Shown here: piece by piece, positions 43,644 through 50,611 of the stretch | Position numbering within the stretch: the first letter of the stretch is position 1 | How the letters are laid out: every line of letters begins with the position of its first letter | NCBI RefSeq assembly: GCF_002366715.1 | Contig: NZ_DFBS01000042.1 | Span: 1 to 64,000, forward strand | Origin: Halomonas sp. UBA3074 | GTDB lineage: Bacteria > Pseudomonadota > Gammaproteobacteria > Pseudomonadales > Halomonadaceae | Reading direction: 5' to 3' | DNA length: 64,000 nt | The notes under the pieces: generated by a model | Databases searched by the model: none | Told to the model about the DNA's origin: nothing | What the model saw: the letters and a program-made list of their open reading frames with translations, nothing else | Translations under genes and position numbers: made by a program

Positions 43644-44783
43644 TTACACCACCACGAGGTTATCGCGGTGAATCAGCTCATGGGCTTCCACGTAGCCAAG
43701 AATCGCTTCAATCTGGTGGCTGGGCTGGCCCGCCAACTGGCGCGCTTCATCGGCGCCGTAGTTCACCAGCCCCTTCGCCACTGAGGCGCCCTGCTCATCT
43801 ACGCAAACCACCATATCACCACGCTTGAAACTGCCCTGCACGCCGCGTACCCCCACCGCTAATAGACTGGAGCCTTTATCGCGCAGTACTTTCACTGCTC
43901 CGGCATCCAGCACCAGCGTTCCGCGCACCTGCAGCTGCCCCGCCAGCCAACGCTTGCGCGCCGCCATGGGCACCTGGTCAGGTCGTAGCAGCGTGCCCAG
44001 CGCCTCGCCGGCCATAATCCGATTGATAACGTCAGGCTGGCGGCCACTGGCAATCACCGTCACCGCTCCGGAGCGCGCCGCCAGCTGCGCTGCCCGCACT
44101 TTGGTACTCATCCCCCCCCGTCCCAGCGCCCCACCGCTGCCCGCTACAGCGGCTAAGCGCGGGTCGTCGGCGCGCCCTTCGGCAATCATCTGGGCGTTAG
44201 GGTGATGGCGAGGGTCGGCATCAAACAGGCCTTCCTGGTCGGTCAGCAGCAGCAGCGCGTCCGCTTCCAACAGATTGGCGACCAGCGCGCCGAGGGTGTC
44301 GTTATCGCCAAAGCGAATCTCATCGGTGACCACGGTGTCGTTTTCATTGATCACCGGCACCACGCGCATCTCCACCAGCGTACGCAGCGCCGAGAGCGCA
44401 TTCAGGTAGCGCTTGCGGTTGGAAAGGTCATCGTGGGTAAGCAAAATCTGCGCGGTGAGCATGCGATGACGGGCAAAGTGCTGTTCATAGCACTGAGTCA
44501 GGCCATTCTGGCCTACCGCGGCGGCGGCCTGCAGTTCATGCACGGCGCTGGGGCGCACCTGCCAACCCAGGCGCACCATACCTGCCGCCACGGCGCCTGA
44601 TGAGACCAGCACCACTTCGACGCCCCGCTGGTGCAAGGCGGCGATTTGATCGACCCAGCCGCCAATGGCGGTTTCATCCAGCCCGCGCCCATCGTTGGTG
44701 AGTAGCGCACTGCCGATCTTCACCACTACCCGCCGCGCACGGCTCAACGCGCCGCGTCCTAGGATTTGCTCGTTACTTTCCAT
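43644..44783 (-). CDS. proB: Glutamate 5-kinase
   Basis: First enzyme of proline synthesis; it phosphorylates L-glutamate. It has 379 residues with an amino-acid-kinase domain (RVVVKIGSALLTN near residue 15, VVLVSSGAVAAGM near residue 55, VPVINENDTVV near residue 150, LLLLTDQEGLFDADP near residue 178) and a C-terminal PUA domain (about 285-370). The start at 44783 (MESNEQILG) follows GAGGCGGGG. Proline is a compatible solute in halophiles, but proA is not adjacent. It follows obg after a terminator. Confidence 0.96.
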   Translation of the reverse strand: MESNEQILGRGALSRARRVVVKIGSALLTNDGRGLDETAIGGWVDQIAALHQRGVEVVLVSSGAVAAGMVRLGWQVRPSAVHELQAAAAVGQNGLTQCYEQHFARHRMLTAQILLTHDDLSNRKRYLNALSALRTLVEMRVVPVINENDTVVTDEIRFGDNDTLGALVANLLEADALLLLTDQEGLFDADPRHHPNAQMIAEGRADDPRLAAVAGSGGALGRGGMSTKVRAAQLAARSGAVTVIASGRQPDVINRIMAGEALGTLLRPDQVPMAARKRWLAGQLQVRGTLVLDAGAVKVLRDKGSSLLAVGVRGVQGSFKRGDMVVCVDEQGASVAKGLVNYGADEARQLAGQPSHQIEAILGYVEAHELIHRDNLVVV

Positions 44784-44810
44784 GCCACCCCGCCTCAATC
44801 CGACACTTAC

Positions 44811-44842
44811 AAAAGGGGCCGCGCGAACGCAGCCCCTTTTTT
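44811..44842. terminator. Terminator between obg and proB
   Basis: AAAAGGGGC and GCCCCTTTTTT pair around an inner CGCG-containing loop. It lies 45 bases past the obg stop in the minus direction, and has T-runs on both strands. Confidence 0.75.
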
Positions 44843-44887
44843 GCTTATCAACTTAAGCTTACTACTGAAGACACCCGCTACATACCA

Positions 44888-46075
44888 CTAAGGGGCGTAT
44901 TCGACTTCAACTTCATAATCATCATCGTCGAAATCGTCATCATCTTCATCGTCACGCTTGCGACGACGACCCAGGCGCGCCTCGGTGCGCGCGACCGACT
45001 CCTCTTCCATACGGCGACGCATTTCCTGCTCGCGCGCCAGCGCCTCTTCATCTTCGTTCTCTAAACGGCGCTGCTCGGTCAGCCAGCGGTAGGCCGCCTG
45101 CACCAGCTTATCGGTGCCATCGCTACTGATCGCGGAAATGCGGAATACCGGGCCTTCCCAATTCAGTGCCTGGATAATCGCCTGGGCGCGCTCTTCGCGC
45201 TCATCTTCTGGCAGCAGGTCGAACTTGTTCAACACCAGCCAACGGGGGCGCTCAGATAGCGCGGGGGAGAACTGCCCCAGCTCGTGGACTATCGCCTTGG
45301 CGGCCTCGACCGGGTCAGACTCATCAAACGGCGCCACATCGACCACATGAAACAGCAGCCGCGTGCGCGTCAGGTGCTTCAAAAAACGTAGCCCTAAACC
45401 AGCGCCTTCTGAGGCCCCTTCAATCAAGCCGGGTACGTCGGCCATTACGAAGTGCTCGTGCATACCCAGCTTCACCACGCCCAAGTTGGGTACCAGAGTG
45501 GTAAACGGGTAGTTGGCGACTTTAGGTTTGGCCGCAGACACCGAGCGAATCAGCGTGGATTTGCCCGCGTTGGGCATTCCCAGCAGCCCCACATCGGCCA
45601 TGACTTTCATTTCCAGGCGCAGGTTACGGCGATCGCCTTCGGTGCCCGGCGTGGTGCGCCGCGGTGCGCGGTTGGTCGAAGATTTGAAGTGAATATTACC
45701 CAGCCCACGTCGGCCCCCTTCGCCTACCAACACCACTTGGCCAATGTCGGTCACATCGGCGATGACTTCCAGGGTATCTTCATCAATGACCGTGGTGCCC
45801 ACCGGCACTTTTACGTGCAGGTCTTCACCGGCCTTGCCGCTCATCTGACGGCCCATGCCGCCCTGACCGTTTTGGGCCTTATAGAAGCGCTGGAATTTAA
45901 AATCGATCAGGGTGTTGAGCGCATCGTCACCAATCAGATAAACGCTGCCGCCATGGCCGCCATCGCCCCCATCGGGGCCGCCCCTGGGCACATATTTTTC
46001 GCGGCGAAAGCTCAGACAGCCATTGCCGCCTTTGCCTGCCTCAATAATAATCGAGGCTTCATCGACGAACTGCAT
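44888..46075 (-). CDS. obg: GTPase Obg/CgtA
   Basis: Essential GTPase that acts in 50S ribosome assembly and stress control. The 395-residue protein has the Gly-rich Obg domain (residues 1-158, with GGNGCLSFRREKYVPRGGPDGG near residue 15, partly) and the G domain: G1 GMPNAGKSTL near residue 166, G3 DVPGLIEGA near residue 213, G4 NKFD near residue 284, G5 SAISSDG. The C-terminus is Arg-rich and then very acidic (DDEDDDDFDDDDYE). It is the last gene of the rplU-rpmA-obg cluster. Confidence 0.97.
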   Translation of the reverse strand: MQFVDEASIIIEAGKGGNGCLSFRREKYVPRGGPDGGDGGHGGSVYLIGDDALNTLIDFKFQRFYKAQNGQGGMGRQMSGKAGEDLHVKVPVGTTVIDEDTLEVIADVTDIGQVVLVGEGGRRGLGNIHFKSSTNRAPRRTTPGTEGDRRNLRLEMKVMADVGLLGMPNAGKSTLIRSVSAAKPKVANYPFTTLVPNLGVVKLGMHEHFVMADVPGLIEGASEGAGLGLRFLKHLTRTRLLFHVVDVAPFDESDPVEAAKAIVHELGQFSPALSERPRWLVLNKFDLLPEDEREERAQAIIQALNWEGPVFRISAISSDGTDKLVQAAYRWLTEQRRLENEDEEALAREQEMRRRMEEESVARTEARLGRRRKRDDEDDDDFDDDDYEVEVEYAP

Positions 46076-46227
46076 TGGATTCTCCCGGCCGCTTCCGCCG
46101 CCCTAATATGCACTACTTTTTTTCCAACTCGTTGCCCAACCCTTTATTCCCACCAGCATACTGATAAAGATAAGGTGGTAAAAACATCGTGGTGAAGCGT
46201 ATTGGAAAAGAGATTTAACCGACAAAA

Positions 46228-46254
46228 AAGCCCCGCCATAGCGGGGCCTTTTTC
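46228..46254. terminator. Stem-loop between rpmA and obg
   Basis: AAGCCCCGC, loop CATA, GCGGGGCCTTTTT. It has A-rich and T-rich flanks on both sides, so it works in either direction. It may reduce read-through from the ribosomal protein genes into obg. Confidence 0.8.
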
Positions 46255-46296
46255 TCGTCACTAAACTTGCACAGTCACGAGCATAGCATTCGCCGT

Positions 46297-46554
46297 TTAG
46301 GCAGAAACAATGCTAACAAACTTGCGGTTTTTGGGACCTTTGGTCTCAAACTTCACAAAACCGTCGCTCAGTGCGAACAGCGTGTGGTCACGGCCTAGGC
46401 CTACGCCTGTGCCCGCGTGGAAACGCGTGCCGCGCTGACGCACGATGATGTTACCCGCAGTCGCCGCTTGGCCACCGAAGAGTTTTACACCTAAGCGTTT
46501 GGACTCGGAATCGCGACCGTTACGCGTGGAGCCAGCTGCCTTTTTATGTGCCAT
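46297..46554 (-). CDS. rpmA: 50S ribosomal protein L27
   Basis: Ribosomal protein of 85 residues whose N-terminus reaches the peptidyl transferase centre. The sequence MAHKKAAGSTRNGRDSESKR is canonical and includes no cleavable pre-peptide. GGNIIVRQRGTRFHAG-type motifs (here AGNIIVRQRGTRFHAGTGVG) are intact. It follows rplU by 29 bases. Confidence 0.98.
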   Translation of the reverse strand: MAHKKAAGSTRNGRDSESKRLGVKLFGGQAATAGNIIVRQRGTRFHAGTGVGLGRDHTLFALSDGFVKFETKGPKNRKFVSIVSA

Positions 46555-46583
46555 TGCAAAATCCTCCTAAGGGAATTGACCGC

Positions 46584-46895
46584 TTACGCAGAAATTCCGG
46601 TAATTTTGACTTCAGTGAACCACTGGCGGTGGCCCTGACGCTTCATGTGGTGCTTACGACGACGGAACTTGATGATGGTCACTTTATCGCCACGGCCGTG
46701 GGAAACCACCTCGGCAGAGACTTTAGCACCACTGATCATCGGCGCACCGATGTTGAAGTCATCGCCGTCTGCAACCATCAGCACTTCGTCAAACTCGATC
46801 GTTTCGCCGGTGGCGACTTCGATTTTCTCAAGCTTGAGCGTTTGACCTTCTTGAACGCGGTACTGTTTGCCACCGCTTTTAATAACTGCGTACAT
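46584..46895 (-). CDS. rplU: 50S ribosomal protein L21
   Basis: Ribosomal protein of 103 residues that binds 23S rRNA. The opening MYAVIKSGGKQYRVQEGQ and the C-terminal KFRRRKHHMKRQGHRQWFTEVKI are typical. It is first of rplU-rpmA-obg and divergent from ispB. A small perfect stem (TGCCG, CTTT, CGGCA at 46920-46933) lies in its leader. Confidence 0.98.
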   Translation of the reverse strand: MYAVIKSGGKQYRVQEGQTLKLEKIEVATGETIEFDEVLMVADGDDFNIGAPMISGAKVSAEVVSHGRGDKVTIIKFRRRKHHMKRQGHRQWFTEVKITGISA

Positions 46896-47245
46896 GTCGC
46901 TCTCCGGACTTGTCGTTAATGCCGCTTTCGGCAGCGCTCATCGCTTTTCGCTCTTATCGACCTGCTGCGAGTGGCGCCCCTTTTGGAGCCATCTGACAGG
47001 GAGCATGATGAGTGGGTCGCGGATTATAACGACTATCTATGCATACCACAAGACCACAGCCCATTGTCAATTACCCCAGGCGTTGACGTTGACGCCTAAC
47101 CGGCGCGAGTATCTTGACGCCCAACAGGCAGCCCCATAGCATGGCCTCACTAGATGACCATAACGATGGTCATAACTCTGGCCATAACTACACCGCAAAT
47201 ACGGGCGGCCCTTCCCGCCTCCCTCTGCCGCGATGAACGGATTCC
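46896..47245. other. Divergent promoter region, rplU and ispB
   Basis: This 350-base stretch holds the rplU leader and promoter on the minus strand and the ispB upstream region on the plus strand. It contains the small stem at 46920-46933 and the 31-codon ORF at 47141-47236. Nothing else was recognised. Confidence 0.5.
47141..47236 (+). CDS. Possible upstream ORF with His-Asn repeats, 31 aa
   Basis: An ATG at 47141 opens 31 codons ending TGA nine bases before the ispB ATG. The peptide contains three four-residue units, DDHN, DGHN and SGHN, encoded by 12-base imperfect repeats (ending CATAAC each time), then a Pro/Arg-rich end. No clear ribosome-binding site was seen. It could be a leader peptide, a His-Asn metal-binding micropeptide or a chance frame over a tandem DNA repeat. 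Confidence 0.3.
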   Translation: MASLDDHNDGHNSGHNYTANTGGPSRLPLPR

Positions 47246-48250
47246 ATGACCGCCAACGTCTCTTCAGCCCAGCCCGTCAGCCCAACGCCTTCACCGCTGC
47301 ACGCCGTGGTGGCCGATGACTTCGCCGCCGTCAACCGGACGATTGTCGAGCAACTCAACTCCAAAGTACCGCTGGTCGAAACCATCGGTCAGTACATTAC
47401 CGAAAGCGGCGGCAAACGGCTGCGCCCTTTATTGGCGCTACTCGCCGCCCGCTCGCTCAACTACACCGGCGACAAGCATATACCGCTGGCGACATTGATT
47501 GAGTTTATGCACACCTCCACGCTACTGCATGATGACGTGGTGGATGAATCACACATGCGCCGTGGCAAGAAAACCGCCAACGACGCTTGGGGTAATGCGC
47601 CTTCCGTACTGGTGGGTGACTTCCTCTACGCCCGCTCGTTTCAAATGATGGTCGATGTGGGTTCGATGCGTATTATGGCGATTCTTTCCGGCGCCACCTG
47701 CATCATCGCCGAAGGCGAAGTGCTGCAGTTGACCAACATCGGCAACCCCAGCATTTCTGAAGAAGATTACTTCGAGACCATCTTGGGCAAAACCGCCATG
47801 CTGTTTGAAGCGGCTTCCCACAGCGGTGCGGTGCTGGCAGAAGCAACGCCGGCGCAAGAGCAGGCGCTGCAATATTATGGCCGCTACCTGGGCCTCGCCT
47901 TCCAACTCATCGACGACCTGCTGGATTACCAGGGCGACGCCGAAGCCATGGGCAAGAACGTGGGCGACGACCTCGCCGAAGGCAAACCAACGCTGCCGCT
48001 GATCCACGCCATGGAGCAAGGCACGCCGGAACAAGCCAAGCTGATCCGTCAGGTGATTCGCGATGGCGGGCTTGAGCAGCTCGACGCCGTGCTGGAAATT
48101 ATTCACGCCACCGGTGCACTCGACTACACCCGCCAGCGCGCCGAAGAGATGGCCGATAAAGCCCTGCAGCAATTGGACGCCCTACCGCCCAGCGCCTACC
48201 GCGACAGCATGGCCCAGCTGGCCCGCTTAGCGGTTGATCGCCAAGCATAA
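47246..48250 (+). CDS. ispB: Octaprenyl diphosphate synthase
   Basis: Trans-prenyltransferase of 334 residues that builds the ubiquinone side chain. The two Asp-rich motifs are LLHDDVVDESHMRRG near residue 93 and FQLIDDLLDYQGD near residue 218. GGKRLRPLLALLAAR near residue 51 binds pyrophosphate. The first 20 residues are an Ala/Ser/Pro-rich extension. The start codon has only a weak ACGGA site. It is divergent from rplU, the usual gammaproteobacterial arrangement. Confidence 0.96.
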   Translation: MTANVSSAQPVSPTPSPLHAVVADDFAAVNRTIVEQLNSKVPLVETIGQYITESGGKRLRPLLALLAARSLNYTGDKHIPLATLIEFMHTSTLLHDDVVDESHMRRGKKTANDAWGNAPSVLVGDFLYARSFQMMVDVGSMRIMAILSGATCIIAEGEVLQLTNIGNPSISEEDYFETILGKTAMLFEAASHSGAVLAEATPAQEQALQYYGRYLGLAFQLIDDLLDYQGDAEAMGKNVGDDLAEGKPTLPLIHAMEQGTPEQAKLIRQVIRDGGLEQLDAVLEIIHATGALDYTRQRAEEMADKALQQLDALPPSAYRDSMAQLARLAVDRQA

Positions 48251-48350
48251 AAATTACTAGATCACACAGCCGAAGACTTGAAAAAACACGTCTGGCTCAG
48301 TATGATCCACCTCCGTTGTTGAGCGCAGGCAAGTGCTTCTCAGCAACTTT

Positions 48351-48427
48351 CGGAATATAGCTCAGCTTGGTAGAGCGCTGCCTTCGGGAGGCAGAGGTCG
48401 TAGGTTCGAATCCTGCTATTCCGACCA
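48351..48427 (+). tRNA. tRNA-Pro (anticodon CGG)
   Basis: A 77-base cloverleaf with acceptor arms CGGAATA and TATTCCG, D arm GCTC/GAGC, anticodon stem CTGCC/GGCAG with loop TTCGGGA (anticodon CGG), T arm GGTTCGAATCC region and an encoded ACCA end. The C1 start is typical of proline tRNAs. Confidence 0.95.
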
Positions 48428-48441
48428 AAAATTCCATCAAA

Positions 48442-48479
48442 AACGGCCACTTAGCTAATATAGCAAGTGGCCGTTTTTT
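48442..48479 (+). terminator. Terminator of the tRNA-Pro gene
   Basis: AACGGCCACTT and AAGTGGCCGTT pair around a loop that itself contains TAGCTA/TAGC; a run of six T follows. It starts 15 bases past the tRNA end. Confidence 0.88.
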
Positions 48480-48677
48480 GTTGCCTATAAATTAGCCAAC
48501 AAATAGGTAGCACTCGCAGCTACTTGCTATTAACAGCGCCACTCAAAAATAAAATAGCCTGCTAACAACTATGCTAAGATTGGTGGTTGCTTTGAACCCT
48601 TTCTTTCTCTTGCTAAGTGGGCCAAGACCATTCGCCAGTTAACGCATATTAAGGCCGTACTGCTGTTCGCCAGCACC

Positions 48678-49802
48678 ATGACCGTGATGTCGGGGGCAAT
48701 TATTGCGCCTGCCCTGCCGGGTATTAGCCGCCACTTCCCTGATCAGCCGCAGGTATTGATCCAACTGATCCTGACCATTCCGGCACTAATGATTACGCTG
48801 TTCAGCCCACTCATGGGGTATCTGGCGGACCGGTTTGGGCGCAAGAAACTACTGCTGGCGATGCTGTTCATTTATGGCTTTGCCGGTGTTTCGGGCTTTT
48901 TCATTGATCGCGTGGATCTGCTATTGAGCTCCCGGGCGCTAATGGGCATCGCGGTGGCTGGCATTCTAAGCATCAGTACTACGCTGGTGGGGGATTATTT
49001 CGATAGCGCCGAACGCGCCCGTTTTCTGGGGCTGCAGAGTAGCTGCATGGCGTTGGGCGGGGTGATTTTTATTAATCTGGGCGGGCTGCTTTCCGACTGG
49101 AGTTGGCGTGGGCCGTTCTTGCTTTACCTGACTGGCGTGCTGCTCTTGCCTTATGCCTGGGCAATTCTGCAGGAACCCAAATCCAGTGATAACAACAGCC
49201 ATGATGCCAGCGATGCGCCGGTCAAGGTAGATATCGGGCGCACCGGCCTTGCCTATCTGATCGCTATGATCAGCATGGCGATGTTTTACATGTTCCCTGC
49301 CCAACTGCCCTTTCTGCTTTCTCAACAGGGCCAGATTAGCGGCATGGCCATTGGGGTGGCGCTCTCGATGTCAGCGCTGACGGCCAGCATCGTGGCGTTT
49401 TGCTATGGCTACTACAAGCCGTTCCTGTCGGTGATGACCATTTATGTGCTCGGCTTTTTCCTGGCAGCCGCCGGCTTTTTGGTGGTGGGTTTCACCCAAA
49501 GTTACGCCATGGCCATTGTGGGTGCAGCGATTTCCGGGTTTGGCCTGGGTGCCTTTATGCCGAATACCACCACGTGGCTGATGCGGATCACGCCTCAGCG
49601 CGTGCGCGGCCGGGTATTTGGCGGTTTTACCTCGACCTTCTTTTTCGGCCAGTTCGCCTCCCCAGTGGTGGTCGCCCCGGCCGTCATCTGGCTGGAGTCG
49701 CTACGTAATGTGTTTACCGGCATGGCGGTGGTGTGCGGCCTGCTGGCCGTCGTGCTGATCATATTGAGCAAGACGACGCTTAAGGCAGACAGCCAACTTT
49801 AA
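48678..49802 (+). CDS. MFS transporter
   Basis: Inner-membrane transporter of the major facilitator superfamily. The ATG at 48678 gives 374 residues. Features are the loop 2-3 motif GYLADRFGRKK near residue 50 and about eleven and a half helices. The frame stays open upstream to 48558 and encodes KWAKTIRQLTHIKAVLLFAS, which looks like the true start of helix 1, but contains no ATG, GTG or TTG. The real start may be an ATT, or a one-base shift may separate it from the ATG at 48571. The substrate is unknown; drug or sugar efflux proteins of this group are similar. Confidence 0.85.
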   Translation: MTVMSGAIIAPALPGISRHFPDQPQVLIQLILTIPALMITLFSPLMGYLADRFGRKKLLLAMLFIYGFAGVSGFFIDRVDLLLSSRALMGIAVAGILSISTTLVGDYFDSAERARFLGLQSSCMALGGVIFINLGGLLSDWSWRGPFLLYLTGVLLLPYAWAILQEPKSSDNNSHDASDAPVKVDIGRTGLAYLIAMISMAMFYMFPAQLPFLLSQQGQISGMAIGVALSMSALTASIVAFCYGYYKPFLSVMTIYVLGFFLAAAGFLVVGFTQSYAMAIVGAAISGFGLGAFMPNTTTWLMRITPQRVRGRVFGGFTSTFFFGQFASPVVVAPAVIWLESLRNVFTGMAVVCGLLAVVLIILSKTTLKADSQL

Positions 49803-49812
49803 GCATCAGCAC

Positions 49813-50595
49813 TTACGCAGGCGGGTGAATTAGCCCCACAACGCTAACCAACATCAGCACGGCTCCGAGCACTCGGAAGAACAGGCCGGTGTCCGCTTTG
49901 AGCATATAGCGGTGGGCTTTCTCGCCCGCCAAGTGGCCGATGAACGCACAGGGCAGCAGCCACAGCTGGTGGATGAGCTGAAGGTCTACACCTGCAATCA
50001 GGAACGAGACCATCTTGATGATCACCAGAATAAACCACAGCACGAACATGGTATCCCGCAACTGCGCTTTGGCCACATGCGTCGCGAACACCGCCACGAT
50101 TAGCGGTGCACCAATCAGTGACGTCCCACTGACATAGCCCCCGAGTGCCAGCAGCACGTAATCCACATACTTATTCTTGCTCTTGAACGGCTTGTTTAGC
50201 ACATAGCCAATGGCATAGATGAAGACGATGCCAAAGATGATGCTGGTCATCACGTTAGCGGGCAGTGTCAGCAGCCCCACCACCCCAATCAGCTTGGGAA
50301 TGATCATGATTTTTAGGGCCTTGAACAGATAGCCCCAATCGATATTGCTCTCCGGCGAAGCGCCTGCCACTTCCGCTTGCTGCAGTTGGCGGTGCCCGCT
50401 CCAGGCAATCCAGCTGGAGAAAATCAGCAGATGGATGGCAATAATCGGCAGGAACACCAGCGGTTCGTTGACCACCAGGAGTAGGAAAGGTAGCGCCAGT
50501 ACAGCGCCGCCAAACCCTAGGCTGGTTCTGACAAAACCGCTCCAGGCAAAGATGAGCCCGATCAGTAAATACTGGTACCAGAGTAGATCCGCCAT
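49813..50595 (-). CDS. TauE/SafE family sulfite exporter-like permease
   Basis: Inner-membrane protein of 260 residues with about eight helices. The start at 50595 (MADLLWYQYLLIGLIFAW) is preferred over the longer frame, which would overlap the helicase gene. Family features are GFVRTSLGFGGAVLALPFLL near residue 22 and ALGGYVSGTSLIGAPLIVAVF near residue 145. The family moves sulfite or organosulfonates in some members; the substrate here is open. It is convergent with the MFS gene. Confidence 0.9.
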   Translation of the reverse strand: MADLLWYQYLLIGLIFAWSGFVRTSLGFGGAVLALPFLLLVVNEPLVFLPIIAIHLLIFSSWIAWSGHRQLQQAEVAGASPESNIDWGYLFKALKIMIIPKLIGVVGLLTLPANVMTSIIFGIVFIYAIGYVLNKPFKSKNKYVDYVLLALGGYVSGTSLIGAPLIVAVFATHVAKAQLRDTMFVLWFILVIIKMVSFLIAGVDLQLIHQLWLLPCAFIGHLAGEKAHRYMLKADTGLFFRVLGAVLMLVSVVGLIHPPA

Positions 50596-50611
50596 TGAGC
50601 GTGCAGGGTCC

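Noticed and set aside
45452..46195. 247-codon frame antisense to obg
   Set aside because: It overlaps obg completely and its translation shows no recognisable domain.
48571..48644. Short ATG frame ahead of the MFS gene as a separate gene
   Set aside because: It has only about 23 codons and ends inside the extended MFS frame; it is better explained as part of the start-site problem of that gene.
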